From Bacteroidales bacterium (GTDB lineage Bacteria; Bacteroidota; Bacteroidia; Bacteroidales; UBA932): a stretch of DNA of 34,267 nucleotides. The DNA is taken from positions 1 through 34,267 of the forward strand of contig JAFYME010000029.1 in assembly GCA_017556765.1 (NCBI GenBank), given 5' to 3'. The translations under genes were made by a program, and so were the position numbers. The notes beneath the pieces are model-generated. The model was given only the letters and a program-made list of their open reading frames with translations. It did no database searches and had not been told where the DNA came from. Below are positions 7,311-15,324 of this stretch, in pieces (position 1 is the stretch's first letter; each line of letters starts with the position of its first letter).

Positions 7311-9452
7311 CTATTTATCACTGACGGTTATCTGGCCGTCCTTGACATCGATCAGGATGACCGAATCACGGCGGACATGGCCGTCAAGGATAGATTTCGC
7401 CAGAATGTTGATGAGTTCCTTCTGCATGAGGCGCTTGATAGGTCGTGCTCCGTATGCAGGCTCATAGCCCTTCGTGCTCATGTAGTCTTCAAACTCTGGC
7501 GTGAATTCTATGGTCACACCGTTCTCCGACAGCTTCGACTGAAGGTCGCGGATCTGCATCCTGAGGATTTCGCGGATATCAGTCTGCGAGAGAGGCTCGA
7601 ACATTATCACCTCGTCTATTCTGTTGAGGAACTCAGGACGGACAGTGCGCTTGAGGACTTCCAGAACCTCATTACGGCAGTCCGAGAGCATGTTCTGACG
7701 CTCCTCCCCTTCCAGCGGAAGATGCTCCATGAAAGTCTGGATGATGTCCGCTCCCACATTGGACGTCATGATGAGGATCGTGTTCTTGAAATCCACTGTA
7801 CGGCCCTTGTTGTCGGTCAGACGTCCGTCGTCAAGCACCTGAAGGAGAGTGTTGAACACATCAGGATGCGCCTTTTCGATCTCGTCGAGAAGCACCACTG
7901 AATAAGGCTTGCGACGCACGGCCTCAGTCAGCTGACCGCCTTCATCATAGCCCACATAGCCCGGAGGCGCGCCTACGAGACGGCTCACAGAATGACGCTC
8001 CTGATACTCGCTCATATCGATACGGGTCATCATGTTCTCGTCATTGAAAAGGAACTCCGCAAGGGCCTTGGCAAGCTCCGTCTTACCTACTCCGGTCGTA
8101 CCCATGAAAAGGAATGAACCTATAGGTCTCTTCTCATTCTGAAGGCCCGCACGCGAACGGCGGACCGCATCTGCTACGGCCTCTATGGCCATATTCTGGC
8201 CCACTACCCTCTTATGAAGCTCATCCTCCATGCGGAGCAGCTTCTCCCTTTCGCTCTCGAGCATCCTGCGCACAGGTATGCCTGTCCATTTCGCAACTAC
8301 CTCCGCGATGTCCTCAGGAGTCACCGCCTCGGTAATGATCGGATCCTTGACGGAAGCCTGACGGGTTGTCAGCTCATCGATCTTCTTCTGCGCCTCGGCC
8401 ATCTTTCCATAACGGATCTCCGCCACCTTTCCATAGTCTCCGGCTCTCTCTGCATTATGAGCCTCAATCTTGTAATCCTCCATCTTCTGTCTCTGCGACT
8501 GAAGCTCCGAAAGGATACCCTTCTCCTCGTCCCAGCGCTTGCGAAGCTCGTCGCGCTCAGCATTCAAGGCCTTCAGCTCTTCCTTGATCTTGTCCATCTT
8601 CAAGGAAACGCCCTCCCTCTTGATAGCCTCACGCTCGATCTCCAGCTGGCGTATGCGGCTGTCCAGCTCAGCTATAGGCTCCGGCACGGAATTCATCTCC
8701 AGACGAAGCTTTGAAGCAGCCTCGTCGACAAGATCGATGGCCTTGTCCGGAAGGAAACGGCTTGTTATGTAACGATGCGACAGCTCGACCGCAGCGATCA
8801 ATGCATCATCCTCGATGCGTACCTTATGATGGTTTTCATAGCGTTCCTTCAGTCCGCGCATTATCGAAATCGACGCAGCAGGAGACGGTTCGTCCACAGT
8901 TACCATCTGGAAACGACGCTCCAATGCCTTGTCGGCTTCGAAATATTTCTGATACTCGTCAAGGGTTGTCGAACCTATGGTCCTGAGCTCTCCACGAGCC
9001 AGCGCCGGCTTCAGGATGTTGGATGCATCCATGGCTCCGGAGGTTCTTCCCGCACCTACCAAAGTATGGATCTCGTCGATGAAAAGGATCACTTCTCCCT
9101 CACTGTCAACCACTTCCTTGACTACTCCCTTGAGTCTTTCCTCGAATTCTCCCTGATACTTGGCTCCTGCGATCAGGGCACCAAGATCCAGCGAGTATAT
9201 CAATCTGCTCTTGAGGTTTTCCGGAACGTCACCGTCCACGATCTTCTGGGCGATGCCCTCCGATATCGCGGTCTTACCGACTCCCGGCTCACCTACCAAT
9301 ATAGGATTGTTCTTGGTCCTCCTGCTGAGGATCTGAAGAACCCTTCTGATCTCTTCATCCCTGCCGATGACAGGATCGAGCTTTCCCTGCGCCGCCCTCT
9401 CATTGAGATTGACGGCAAACCTGCTGAGGTTTTCAAATCTGTTTTCTGCCAT
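7311..9452 (-). CDS. clpB: ClpB-type disaggregase lacking the N-terminal domain
   Basis: A 713-residue Hsp100 ATPase that, with DnaK, pulls proteins from aggregates. Present are NBD1 with Walker A GEPGVGKT (54-61) and Walker [10 protein letters not shown] (123-131), a coiled-coil middle domain about 255-370, and NBD2 with Walker A GTTGVGKT (451-458; the second residue is usually Pro). The C-terminal sensor region [13 protein letters not shown] is also present. Full ClpB is about 860 residues; the first ~150 (Clp_N substrate-binding domain) are absent. The ATG at 9450-9452 begins just before the [27 protein letters not shown] segment that opens NBD1, and only 148 bp separate it from secG, so the missing part is not encoded upstream. 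This matches the short ΔN isoform that some species make from an internal start. Confidence 0.9.
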   Translation of the reverse strand: MAENRFENLSRFAVNLNERAAQGKLDPVIGRDEEIRRVLQILSRRTKNNPILVGEPGVGKTAISEGIAQKIVDGDVPENLKSRLIYSLDLGALIAGAKYQGEFEERLKGVVKEVVDSEGEVILFIDEIHTLVGAGRTSGAMDASNILKPALARGELRTIGSTTLDEYQKYFEADKALERRFQMVTVDEPSPAASISIMRGLKERYENHHKVRIEDDALIAAVELSHRYITSRFLPDKAIDLVDEAASKLRLEMNSVPEPIAELDSRIRQLEIEREAIKREGVSLKMDKIKEELKALNAERDELRKRWDEEKGILSELQSQRQKMEDYKIEAHNAERAGDYGKVAEIRYGKMAEAQKKIDELTTRQASVKDPIITEAVTPEDIAEVVAKWTGIPVRRMLESEREKLLRMEDELHKRVVGQNMAIEAVADAVRRSRAGLQNEKRPIGSFLFMGTTGVGKTELAKALAEFLFNDENMMTRIDMSEYQERHSVSRLVGAPPGYVGYDEGGQLTEAVRRKPYSVVLLDEIEKAHPDVFNTLLQVLDDGRLTDNKGRTVDFKNTILIMTSNVGADIIQTFMEHLPLEGEERQNMLSDCRNEVLEVLKRTVRPEFLNRIDEVIMFEPLSQTDIREILRMQIRDLQSKLSENGVTIEFTPEFEDYMSTKGYEPAYGARPIKRLMQKELINILAKSILDGHVRRDSVILIDVKDGQITVSDK

Positions 9453-9508
9453 ATATTCCGTTCGTTTTAAAGTTCATGCAAACTTCGGAGACGGCAGAAT
9501 GCACAATA

Positions 9509-9536
9509 AGCCGTCTATTCCGAAGAACAGACGGCT
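9509..9536 (-). terminator. Hairpin between secG and clpB
   Basis: AGCCGTCT (9509-9516) pairs perfectly with AGACGGCT (9529-9536) across a 12-nt loop. On the minus strand it follows secG and precedes clpB. No strong U-run follows, so it may be a weak terminator, a 3'-end stabiliser, or part of the clpB leader. Confidence 0.4.
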
Positions 9537-9600
9537 ATAGGTCAAAATGTATTCCAATCGTCTTATTCTGACAAAATGTCAGTCAGACTCGAATGCCTTA

Positions 9601-9954
9601 TTAGTTAGCAGGAGTCTCAACTGGTGCCTCTGCAGGGTTCTCAGCTGAAGGGATAGCTGCAGGGAACTCTGGAGCTGGTGCCTCAGTGTTGATCTTCTCT
9701 GTGTAGTCAACCGCCTTACCCTTGTTGCCAAGTGAGAATGTAGACACGATCGATACAACGAAGATGAAAGTTACGAGACCCCAAGTGATCTTCTCGAGGA
9801 TATCGGCTGTCTGACGTACGCCGAAAGTCTGGTTACCTGCTGCAAAGTTGCTTGCGAGTCCGCCACCCTTACCGTTCTGAAGAAGAACGATGAGTGTGAT
9901 AAGCACACTGGCGATGAGTACAAGCACTGTCAATACTGTAAAAAGTGCGTTCAT
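9601..9954 (-). CDS. secG: Preprotein translocase subunit SecG
   Basis: A 117-residue inner-membrane protein of the SecYEG channel. There are two hydrophobic helices (about 3-26 and 54-77) with the family's loop between them, LLQNGKGGGLASNFAAGNQTFG, given here as LLQNGKGGGLAS plus NFAAGNQTFG. It is followed by RQTADILEKITW. The C-terminal ~35 residues form a Pro/Ala/Glu-rich tail (EAPAPEFPAAIPSAENPAEA) as commonly seen in Bacteroidota SecG. It begins 4 nt after the preceding gene, so it is translated from the lptE operon. Confidence 0.92.
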   Translation of the reverse strand: MNALFTVLTVLVLIASVLITLIVLLQNGKGGGLASNFAAGNQTFGVRQTADILEKITWGLVTFIFVVSIVSTFSLGNKGKAVDYTEKINTEAPAPEFPAAIPSAENPAEAPVETPAN

Positions 9955-9958
9955 ATCG

Positions 9959-10576
9959 TTAATACTGATTTAATTCGTCAATTTTTTGAATAAGGGCTGC
10001 AAAGTAAGCATTTTTTTCTGGATATGCCAAAATTAGTTTAGAATAAATGCTTTTTGCCTGCTCCGGATAGCCTTGTTCCAGATATATTCTGGCCAATGTT
10101 TCTGTATAAAGATCGAATTCCGCAGAAGCTGCCGGAGCGCTTTCCTGAACGGTCTTTCCCTGACGGGCCTTGGCGGCATAACGGGAAAAGACATTGTCGT
10201 CGGACTTGCGGACCTGCTCATAATCCTCCTGCGAAAAGTAATCTCCGACTCCTGCATACGACTTCCTTCTCTCGGTCTTCCCTGCCGCAGCCGGCTCACT
10301 CACTGTCTCCTGCTCGGATATGTATGATTTCAGCAGACGCTCCACATCAGCATCCGTCCAGTCCTCCTTACGGGCGTTCCTCATCAGGTCAGAAAGTTTG
10401 CCTCGAGCACCTATGTACATGGCTGCATCAGCATACTGGGCCTCGCCCCAGCTGTCACCGCCCATACGGCTCATCCTCTCGCAGAACTCCCTCCTGGCTC
10501 CGCCGAACCATGGATACAGATTGACGACGCCTGCAAGTTCGTCCAATGTAAGTTTCTTTATATCAATATAATCCAT
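9959..10576 (-). CDS. Conserved TPR-like protein between lptE and secG
   Basis: A 205-residue protein with no signal peptide. The C-terminal ~45 residues read like a tetratricopeptide pair (SETLARIYLEQGYPEQA-type pattern; SIYSKLILAYPEKNAYFAAL). The N-terminal half contains DELAGVVNLYPWFGGARREF. The middle is charged and low-complexity. A protein of this kind commonly sits between lptE and secG in Bacteroidales, but its role is not established to my knowledge. Four nt separate it from each neighbour, indicating co-translation. Confidence 0.75.
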   Translation of the reverse strand: MDYIDIKKLTLDELAGVVNLYPWFGGARREFCERMSRMGGDSWGEAQYADAAMYIGARGKLSDLMRNARKEDWTDADVERLLKSYISEQETVSEPAAAGKTERRKSYAGVGDYFSQEDYEQVRKSDDNVFSRYAAKARQGKTVQESAPAASAEFDLYTETLARIYLEQGYPEQAKSIYSKLILAYPEKNAYFAALIQKIDELNQY

Positions 10577-10580
10577 ATTC

Positions 10581-11114
10581 TTACCACTGAGCTACGGTAG
10601 CATTGAAAATATCCTCACAAAGCTGCTCCACGATATCCTCGCACAGAGTAGCCTCGACAGCATCAAGAGACTGCGAAGCATCAAAGTCCTGGTATGCAGA
10701 GAAAGACTTCGATTCAAAGCTTTCCTCAGGATACAGACGGTTGATGAAGTCGATCTTCACATTTACAGTCAGGCGGTTCTGGGCAGCCTGCTCGTTTGCC
10801 GTAATCGCAGACGCCTTCATATCGTATCCGGTAACGGCTCCCACAATCTCAAGGTCGCCGTCAATATCGACAAGTTCAAGCTTGGTCAGTTTTATGAACT
10901 TCTCCTGAAGCGCCTCTGTAAGCTGATTGCTCAGGGACGGATTCATCTTCGGAGCAAGATACTCGAAGTAATTGATGGTCACTGTCTTCACATCCGCATC
11001 AATGGATGTTCCCGTAAACGAATATATGCCGCAGGAATGAAGCAGCGGCAAGGTCATCACCAATGTCATCACAGCACATACGCTTGCCCATATTGTTCTT
11101 TTCGCCTTCATCAC
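10581..11114 (-). CDS. lptE: LptE-like LPS-assembly lipoprotein
   Basis: A 177-residue outer-membrane lipoprotein predicted to plug and assist the LptD barrel that inserts LPS. The signal peptide ends with lipobox LLHSC (Cys 28). The mature start GIYSFTGTSIDADVKTVTI and the segment LTEALQEKFIKLTKLELV match the Bacteroidota LptE family. The start codon overlaps the stop of the upstream regulator gene by 4 nt, so expression is coupled to it. Confidence 0.85.
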   Translation of the reverse strand: MMKAKRTIWASVCAVMTLVMTLPLLHSCGIYSFTGTSIDADVKTVTINYFEYLAPKMNPSLSNQLTEALQEKFIKLTKLELVDIDGDLEIVGAVTGYDMKASAITANEQAAQNRLTVNVKIDFINRLYPEESFESKSFSAYQDFDASQSLDAVEATLCEDIVEQLCEDIFNATVAQW

Positions 11115-12334
11115 TTTATCTGTTTCAATTTTCTATACAACGTCCTCTCCGATATTCCGAGCTCCGCTGCAGCCGCCTTGCGGTTTCCGCCATGCTTGCG
11201 CAACACCTTTTCAATCAGATCCAAGCTTGCAGCCTTTATGGACATATCTTCGTGCTGCTGCTCGTCAAACTCCTGGTCTTCAGGATCATCGTCATACTCA
11301 TACATCTCATGCATAACATCCTGATGGACAGGCATCTGCTGCTCTGGCGCAGCTATTGCCGGAGCTGACGGCCTTGCAAGTCCAGCCTTCGCCACCACAT
11401 CCTTCAGGTATTCCACATCCTGCTTCAGCTGGAAAATGGACCTGATGATAGCCTCCCTCTCGGCAGCGCTCTCCGGCGTGTCCTGGCAGGACGGAGTCGT
11501 CGCCGGAAGCAGGTTAGGCTCTTCACGAGGAATATAACGCGAAAGAACATCCACATCAATGACACATTTGTCCGAACCAGGAGCCATTCGCGACGATTCA
11601 AGCGCAGATATGGTCTCCGCCACATTCTTCAGCTGCCTGATGTTGCCCGGCCATCTGTATTTCCTAAGAAGGATAGACGCATCCTCGGTCAGCGCCACCT
11701 TGCTGAACCCATATTTTGCAGAGAAATCCGAAGCAAACTTGCGGAACAGAAGGTTTATGTCCGCAGGCCTCTCGCGAAGAGCCGGCATCATTATGGTCAC
11801 AGCATTGAGTCTGTAGTAGAGGTCCTCACGGAACTTTCCCTTGGATACGGCATGGAAAAGGTTCACATTCGTCGCCGCGATCACCCTCACGTCAGTCTTG
11901 AGGACCTTTGAAGAACCCACTCTGATGAACTCTCCCGACTGAAGTACTCTCAAAAGCTTTGCCTGCGAGGCCAGCGGAAGCTCGCCGATCTCGTCAAGGA
12001 ACAAAGTACCTCCGTCCGCCTCCTCGAAATAGCCCTTTCTCATCTCGTTAGCTCCTGTGAATGAGCCTTTTTCATGGCCGAAGAGCTCCGAGTCGATCGT
12101 TCCTTCCGGAATAGCTCCGCAGTTTATCGCGAAGTACTTTCCTCTCTTGCGGGGACTGTTCTGGTGGATGATCCTGGGTATGTTCTCCTTTCCGACACCG
12201 CTTTCTCCGGAAACAAGGACTGTGATGTCGGTAGGGGCTACTGTGACAGCGACCTCAAGAGCACGGTTCAGTGCCGGATCGTTGCCGATTATATCATATT
12301 TGTTCTTTAAGCTCTGTAATTCCAAATTAGTCAT
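11111..12334 (-). CDS. Sigma54-interacting AAA+ transcriptional regulator, Fis-type HTH
   Basis: A 407-residue bacterial enhancer-binding-type regulator. The AAA+ domain carries Walker A GESGVGKE (43-50), the sigma54-contact loop GSFTGA (90-95; canonical GAFTGA, so Ala to Ser) and Walker B LFLDEIGE (111-118). An acidic linker follows, then a C-terminal Fis-type helix-turn-helix (NRKAAAAELGISERTLYRKL). There is no N-terminal receiver or sensor domain, so activity is probably controlled by another protein or by abundance. It heads the lptE–TPR–secG operon, overlapping lptE by 4 nt; this arrangement is widespread in Bacteroidales. A -7 element lies only 7 nt before its ATG. Confidence 0.9.
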   Translation of the reverse strand: MTNLELQSLKNKYDIIGNDPALNRALEVAVTVAPTDITVLVSGESGVGKENIPRIIHQNSPRKRGKYFAINCGAIPEGTIDSELFGHEKGSFTGANEMRKGYFEEADGGTLFLDEIGELPLASQAKLLRVLQSGEFIRVGSSKVLKTDVRVIAATNVNLFHAVSKGKFREDLYYRLNAVTIMMPALRERPADINLLFRKFASDFSAKYGFSKVALTEDASILLRKYRWPGNIRQLKNVAETISALESSRMAPGSDKCVIDVDVLSRYIPREEPNLLPATTPSCQDTPESAAEREAIIRSIFQLKQDVEYLKDVVAKAGLARPSAPAIAAPEQQMPVHQDVMHEMYEYDDDPEDQEFDEQQHEDMSIKAASLDLIEKVLRKHGGNRKAAAAELGISERTLYRKLKQIK

Positions 12335-12341
12335 AGCGGGA

Positions 12342-12349
12342 CAAAGTTA
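12342..12349 (-). promoter_or_regulatory. -7 element for the sigma54-type regulator operon, nearly leaderless
   Basis: On the minus strand this reads TAACTTTG, an exact TAnnTTTG. Its final G is only 7 nt before the ATG at 12334, so the transcript would start within a few bases of the start codon. No clear -33 element is visible. Confidence 0.5.
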
Positions 12350-12402
12350 CGAAAAGGCTCGAAATTATGCATCCTCTGACCCCAAAAATATAAAAATATG
12401 CT

Positions 12403-12410
12403 TATCTTTG
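12403..12410 (+). promoter_or_regulatory. -7 element of the OmpA-like lipoprotein gene, with structured leader
   Basis: TATCTTTG matches TAnnTTTG exactly. The leader to the ATG at 12490 is about 75 nt. It begins with a small hairpin (CCTTG 12422-12426 with CAAGG 12434-12438) followed by A/T-rich sequence. A 5'-end hairpin plus AT-rich leader fits a stable, highly translated message. Confidence 0.5.
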
Positions 12411-12489
12411 CGATGATTATGCCTTGATGCGAACAAGGTATGATACAATTGTTTGTAATTCAAACCAACTAAAATACAATTTTTACAAG

Positions 12490-14124
12490 ATGAAAAGAAG
12501 CATTAAATTCATGTTCGCAGCCGTTCTCGGTCTTGCAGCTGCTGCCTGCAGTTCGCCTGAGAAGATGGCTGAAATGGCTGAAAATGTAACAATCAAGTGT
12601 GAGCCAGCCGTTCTTGAGGTTGTCGGTGGCAACATCGACGCTCAGGTTTCCGTGACTTATCCTGAGGATTATTTCCATCCAAAGGCTATCCTCGAGGTTA
12701 CTCCGGTAATCGTTTACGAAGGTGGCGAGCAGGCTATGGAGCCTTTCATGTTCCAGGGTGAGAAGGTAAAGGACAACTATGAGGTGATTCCTTCTGAGGG
12801 CGCTACAGTGACAAAGAATGTACATTTCACATATGTTCCAGGTATGGAGAAGTGCTACCTTGAGCTCCGCGGTACAGCACGCTACAAGGCAAAGTACGCA
12901 GACCTCCCTTCAAAGAAGGTTGCTGACGGTGCAAACACTACTTATATGCTCGTATGCCAGAAGGGCAAGGTAGACCTCAAGGCTGACAACTATCAGGAGA
13001 TCATCAAGCAGACAGCTGAGGGTCAGATCCTTTACAACATCAACAGCGCAGACGTAAGAAACAGCCAGCTCAAGTCTCAGTCTATCAAGGACTTCCAGGC
13101 TGCTCTCGACGAGATCAAGGCTAACGAGCGCAAGACCCTCACAGGTACTGACATCGTAGCTTACGCATCACCAGACGGTAAGGAGAATGAGAATGCAAAG
13201 CTTTCTGACAAGCGTTCCGCTTCAGCTGAGAAGGCATTCGGAAAGGTTACAAAGAAGCACGAGGTTGCAGGTCCTGTAAACGTTTCAAGCGTTGCTGAGG
13301 ACTGGGAAGGCTTCCAGGAGCTCGTTGCAGCTTCAGACCTCGCTGACAAGGACCTCATCATCCGCGTTCTCTCTATGTACAGCGACCCTGCAGTACGTGA
13401 GAAGGAGATCAAGAACATGTCAGCTGTATACTCAACTCTTGCTAAGGACATCCTTCCAGAGCTCCGTCGCGCAAGATTCATCGCTAACGTAGAGTTCCAG
13501 AACTATACAAACGAGGAGCTCCTCCAGCTCATCGAGGAGAACATCGACGTTCTCGACGAGACAGCTCTTCTTCGTGCCGCTACTCTTGTCAAGGAGAACG
13601 ACCAGAAGGTAGACCTCTACAAGAAGGCTGCTGACAAGTTCGACAGCGATGCGGCTCAGTACAACCTTGCAGTGACATACATCAAGATGGACGACCTTGG
13701 AAAGGCTAAGAGAGCCCTTGACAAGTGCCCTCAGGATGCAGACTGGAACAACGCAATGGGCGTTATCGCTCTCCGCGAGGGTGAGTACGCACAGGCTAAC
13801 AGATACTTCGCTGCTGCTGGTACAGAGACAGCAAAGGAGAACATGGCCGTTATCGACGTTCTCAACGGTGGTTACAAGGAAGCTGCTGCTAAGCTCGCTG
13901 GCAAGAAGGGCTTCAACGCTGCCCTCGTAGCTCTCCTCAACGGCAACAACGCTCCAGCTGCAGCTCTCGAGTGCGATTGCGCTAAGGCAGCTTACCTCCG
14001 CGCAGTTGCTGCTGCACGCCAGGGTAATGCCGCTGCAGTAGAGTCTAACCTCGCTGTTGCAAAGAAGAACGAGAAGCTCGCTGAAAGAGCAGCTAAGGAC
14101 ATCGAGTTCGCACAATACAGATAA
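12490..14124 (+). CDS. OmpA-like / TPR lipoprotein, probably abundant
   Basis: A 544-residue lipoprotein starting at ATG 12490; an upstream in-frame ATG at 12424 lies in the leader and would disrupt the signal peptide. Lipobox LAAAAC gives Cys 20. Residues about 25-170 are a strand-rich domain. About 180-270 resembles an OmpA/MotB peptidoglycan-binding module: a long helix with spaced charged residues, then ASPDGKENENAKLSDKRSAS, like the GyaspeG...N..LS..RA motif. The C-terminal ~190 residues are helical TPR-like repeats (AAQYNLAVTYIKMDDLGKAK; NNAMGVIALREGEYAQANRY). Codon use is strikingly different from neighbours, favouring GCT, GTT and AAG, which usually marks very high expression. It is monocistronic, with a strong terminator 20 nt downstream. 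Confidence 0.75.
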   Translation: MKRSIKFMFAAVLGLAAAACSSPEKMAEMAENVTIKCEPAVLEVVGGNIDAQVSVTYPEDYFHPKAILEVTPVIVYEGGEQAMEPFMFQGEKVKDNYEVIPSEGATVTKNVHFTYVPGMEKCYLELRGTARYKAKYADLPSKKVADGANTTYMLVCQKGKVDLKADNYQEIIKQTAEGQILYNINSADVRNSQLKSQSIKDFQAALDEIKANERKTLTGTDIVAYASPDGKENENAKLSDKRSASAEKAFGKVTKKHEVAGPVNVSSVAEDWEGFQELVAASDLADKDLIIRVLSMYSDPAVREKEIKNMSAVYSTLAKDILPELRRARFIANVEFQNYTNEELLQLIEENIDVLDETALLRAATLVKENDQKVDLYKKAADKFDSDAAQYNLAVTYIKMDDLGKAKRALDKCPQDADWNNAMGVIALREGEYAQANRYFAAAGTETAKENMAVIDVLNGGYKEAAAKLAGKKGFNAALVALLNGNNAPAAALECDCAKAAYLRAVAAARQGNAAAVESNLAVAKKNEKLAERAAKDIEFAQYR

Positions 14125-14144
14125 TCATATCTGAATCCATAAGA

Positions 14145-14180
14145 AACGGCAGTTGGAAGTGCTCCAGCTGCCGTTTTTTT
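14145..14180 (+). terminator. Intrinsic terminator of the OmpA-like lipoprotein gene
   Basis: AACGGCAGTTGGA (14145-14157) pairs with TCCAGCTGCCGTT (14163-14175), 13 bp with one G·U, loop of 5 nt, followed by a run of T to 14180. A textbook Rho-independent terminator. Confidence 0.9.
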
Positions 14181-14199
14181 GTATCCCTGACAGTTTAGT

Positions 14200-14320
14200 G
14201 TTCCTTGACTGTAATGAATCTTGCACTCAAAGCACATACTGATTTCGTAACATATTGAAAATATGTGATTTATAAAAACAAGCCGTTCCTTGAATGCCAA
14301 ATGTCTGACAGTCAAGGAAC
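14200..14320. repeat. 121-bp segment bounded by 13-bp inverted repeats
   Basis: GTTCCTTGACTGT (14200-14212) is perfectly inverted at 14308-14320 (ACAGTCAAGGAAC). Inside are an AT palindrome (ACATATT 14250-14256 with AATATGT 14260-14266) and a third GTTCCTTGA (14285-14293). CTGACAGT also occurs directly at 14187-14194 and 14305-14312. It may be a small non-autonomous element, or duplicated terminator sequence. No gene lies in this 216-bp spacer. Confidence 0.4.
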
Positions 14321-14321
14321 G
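14284..14321 (-). terminator. Likely terminator of the TonB-receptor operon
   Basis: CGTTCCTTGA and TCAAGGAACG (14284-14293 and 14312-14321) form a perfect 10-bp stem. Read on the minus strand, the direction of the operon ending at 14341, the stem is followed by GCTTGTTTTTAT, a T-rich stretch, so it fits an intrinsic terminator. Confidence 0.65.
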
Positions 14322-14340
14322 ATAGCAAAAATGCAACGCA

Positions 14341-15324
14341 CTAGTGTAGGATCTCCAGAGGAAGGATAGTAACGGGTGAAATGGCTCCGAAGGCGCCGAG
14401 ACCGCCGATGATGTTGGTGTATGGGTATATCGCAGCCTGACCGTAGTAGGACAGGTTGCCCCATGCATAATTGAATTCGGCCTCCATGTTGCGCCAGCAG
14501 CCTTCAGACAGCTTCAGAAGCTCCACATGATATGTATAATGGAACTGATGATCGTCCTCGAAATATGGAACGAAATAGTCCTTTGTGACGGTCTGGCCGG
14601 CGAAGTCGTCGTCAGAGAAAGCCACTATGTTATCAAACCGGTATGCCGCCGATGGCCCGAAGACATCGGCAGGAGACAGTATCATGATATGATTCTCCAT
14701 ATTCACCGAGAGGTCCGGCATACTCTTGTCCAGATAGAATTGAGAAGAGAGGAAATAGCCGTTACTGCGCAGAATCCTCACTCCATAATAATCGCGGGAG
14801 GAAGGGTCATCCTTGAATGTCATAGATACATGAAGGGCCTGCGAATGATGGTATACATTGCCACCGTTCATACTGCTGCAGGCTACATAATCTTCCGCAT
14901 TAAACGGGACACGCTCAGCCTTGACAGAACATTCCGGGAACAGATCCGGCACCACAGTCGAAGACTTGGCTACAGGAAAATCCGGATGGCTTGCCGTAAT
15001 CTCCAGTCTGCATCCAGGCTCAAAGTTCTCGGCAGTAAACCAGGCTCCATCCATAATATACCTGGAGCCTCCATTCTCTCTTTCCAGTGCGATTTCCCTG
15101 CCGTCGGCTGTCAGTCTCAGCTGAACTCCTTCAAGATCCGGAGTTCCCGTCTTGCCGACAGGAATGGTTGGATCCAGCCATATGACCGTGGTATCTCCCG
15201 ACATGGCCAGAGCCCTCATGTAGATATATCCCGTATCATCTTCGGGAAGTATCGTGGCGAGATTGTACTCACACGAAACCGCCGCAAGAAGCAGCAGAAG
15301 CATCATATATATCTTATGTCTCAT
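14341..15324 (-). CDS. DUF4249-type lipoprotein, partner of TonB receptor 1 (cassette 3)
   Basis: A 327-residue lipoprotein. The start is the ATG at 15322-15324, which overlaps the receptor's stop by 4 nt. A longer frame to 15468 exists but would cover 144 nt of the receptor gene and hide the signal peptide (RHKIYMMLLLLLAAVSC, lipobox AVSC, Cys 18). The mature protein has the DUF4249 pattern: an N-terminal beta domain with TTVIWLDPTIPVG, a mid-region of long strands, and the C-terminal signature YPYTNIIGGLGAFGAIS. DUF4249 proteins are encoded next to TonB-dependent receptors in Bacteroidota; a surface-exposed lid or capture role is inference. It is the last gene of the operon. Confidence 0.8.
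   Translation of the reverse strand: MRHKIYMMLLLLLAAVSCEYNLATILPEDDTGYIYMRALAMSGDTTVIWLDPTIPVGKTGTPDLEGVQLRLTADGREIALERENGGSRYIMDGAWFTAENFEPGCRLEITASHPDFPVAKSSTVVPDLFPECSVKAERVPFNAEDYVACSSMNGGNVYHHSQALHVSMTFKDDPSSRDYYGVRILRSNGYFLSSQFYLDKSMPDLSVNMENHIMILSPADVFGPSAAYRFDNIVAFSDDDFAGQTVTKDYFVPYFEDDHQFHYTYHVELLKLSEGCWRNMEAEFNYAWGNLSYYGQAAIYPYTNIIGGLGAFGAISPVTILPLEILH

Noticed and set aside
13432-14115. 227-codon open frame antisense to the OmpA-like lipoprotein
   Set aside because: A Ser/Leu/Val-rich shadow product created by the biased codons of the real gene; no start context or domain.
14125-14340. Checked for tRNA or other structured RNA genes, as were the other spacers
   Set aside because: No cloverleaf, CCA end or known RNA motif is visible in any spacer; the structures seen are terminator-like hairpins and repeats.
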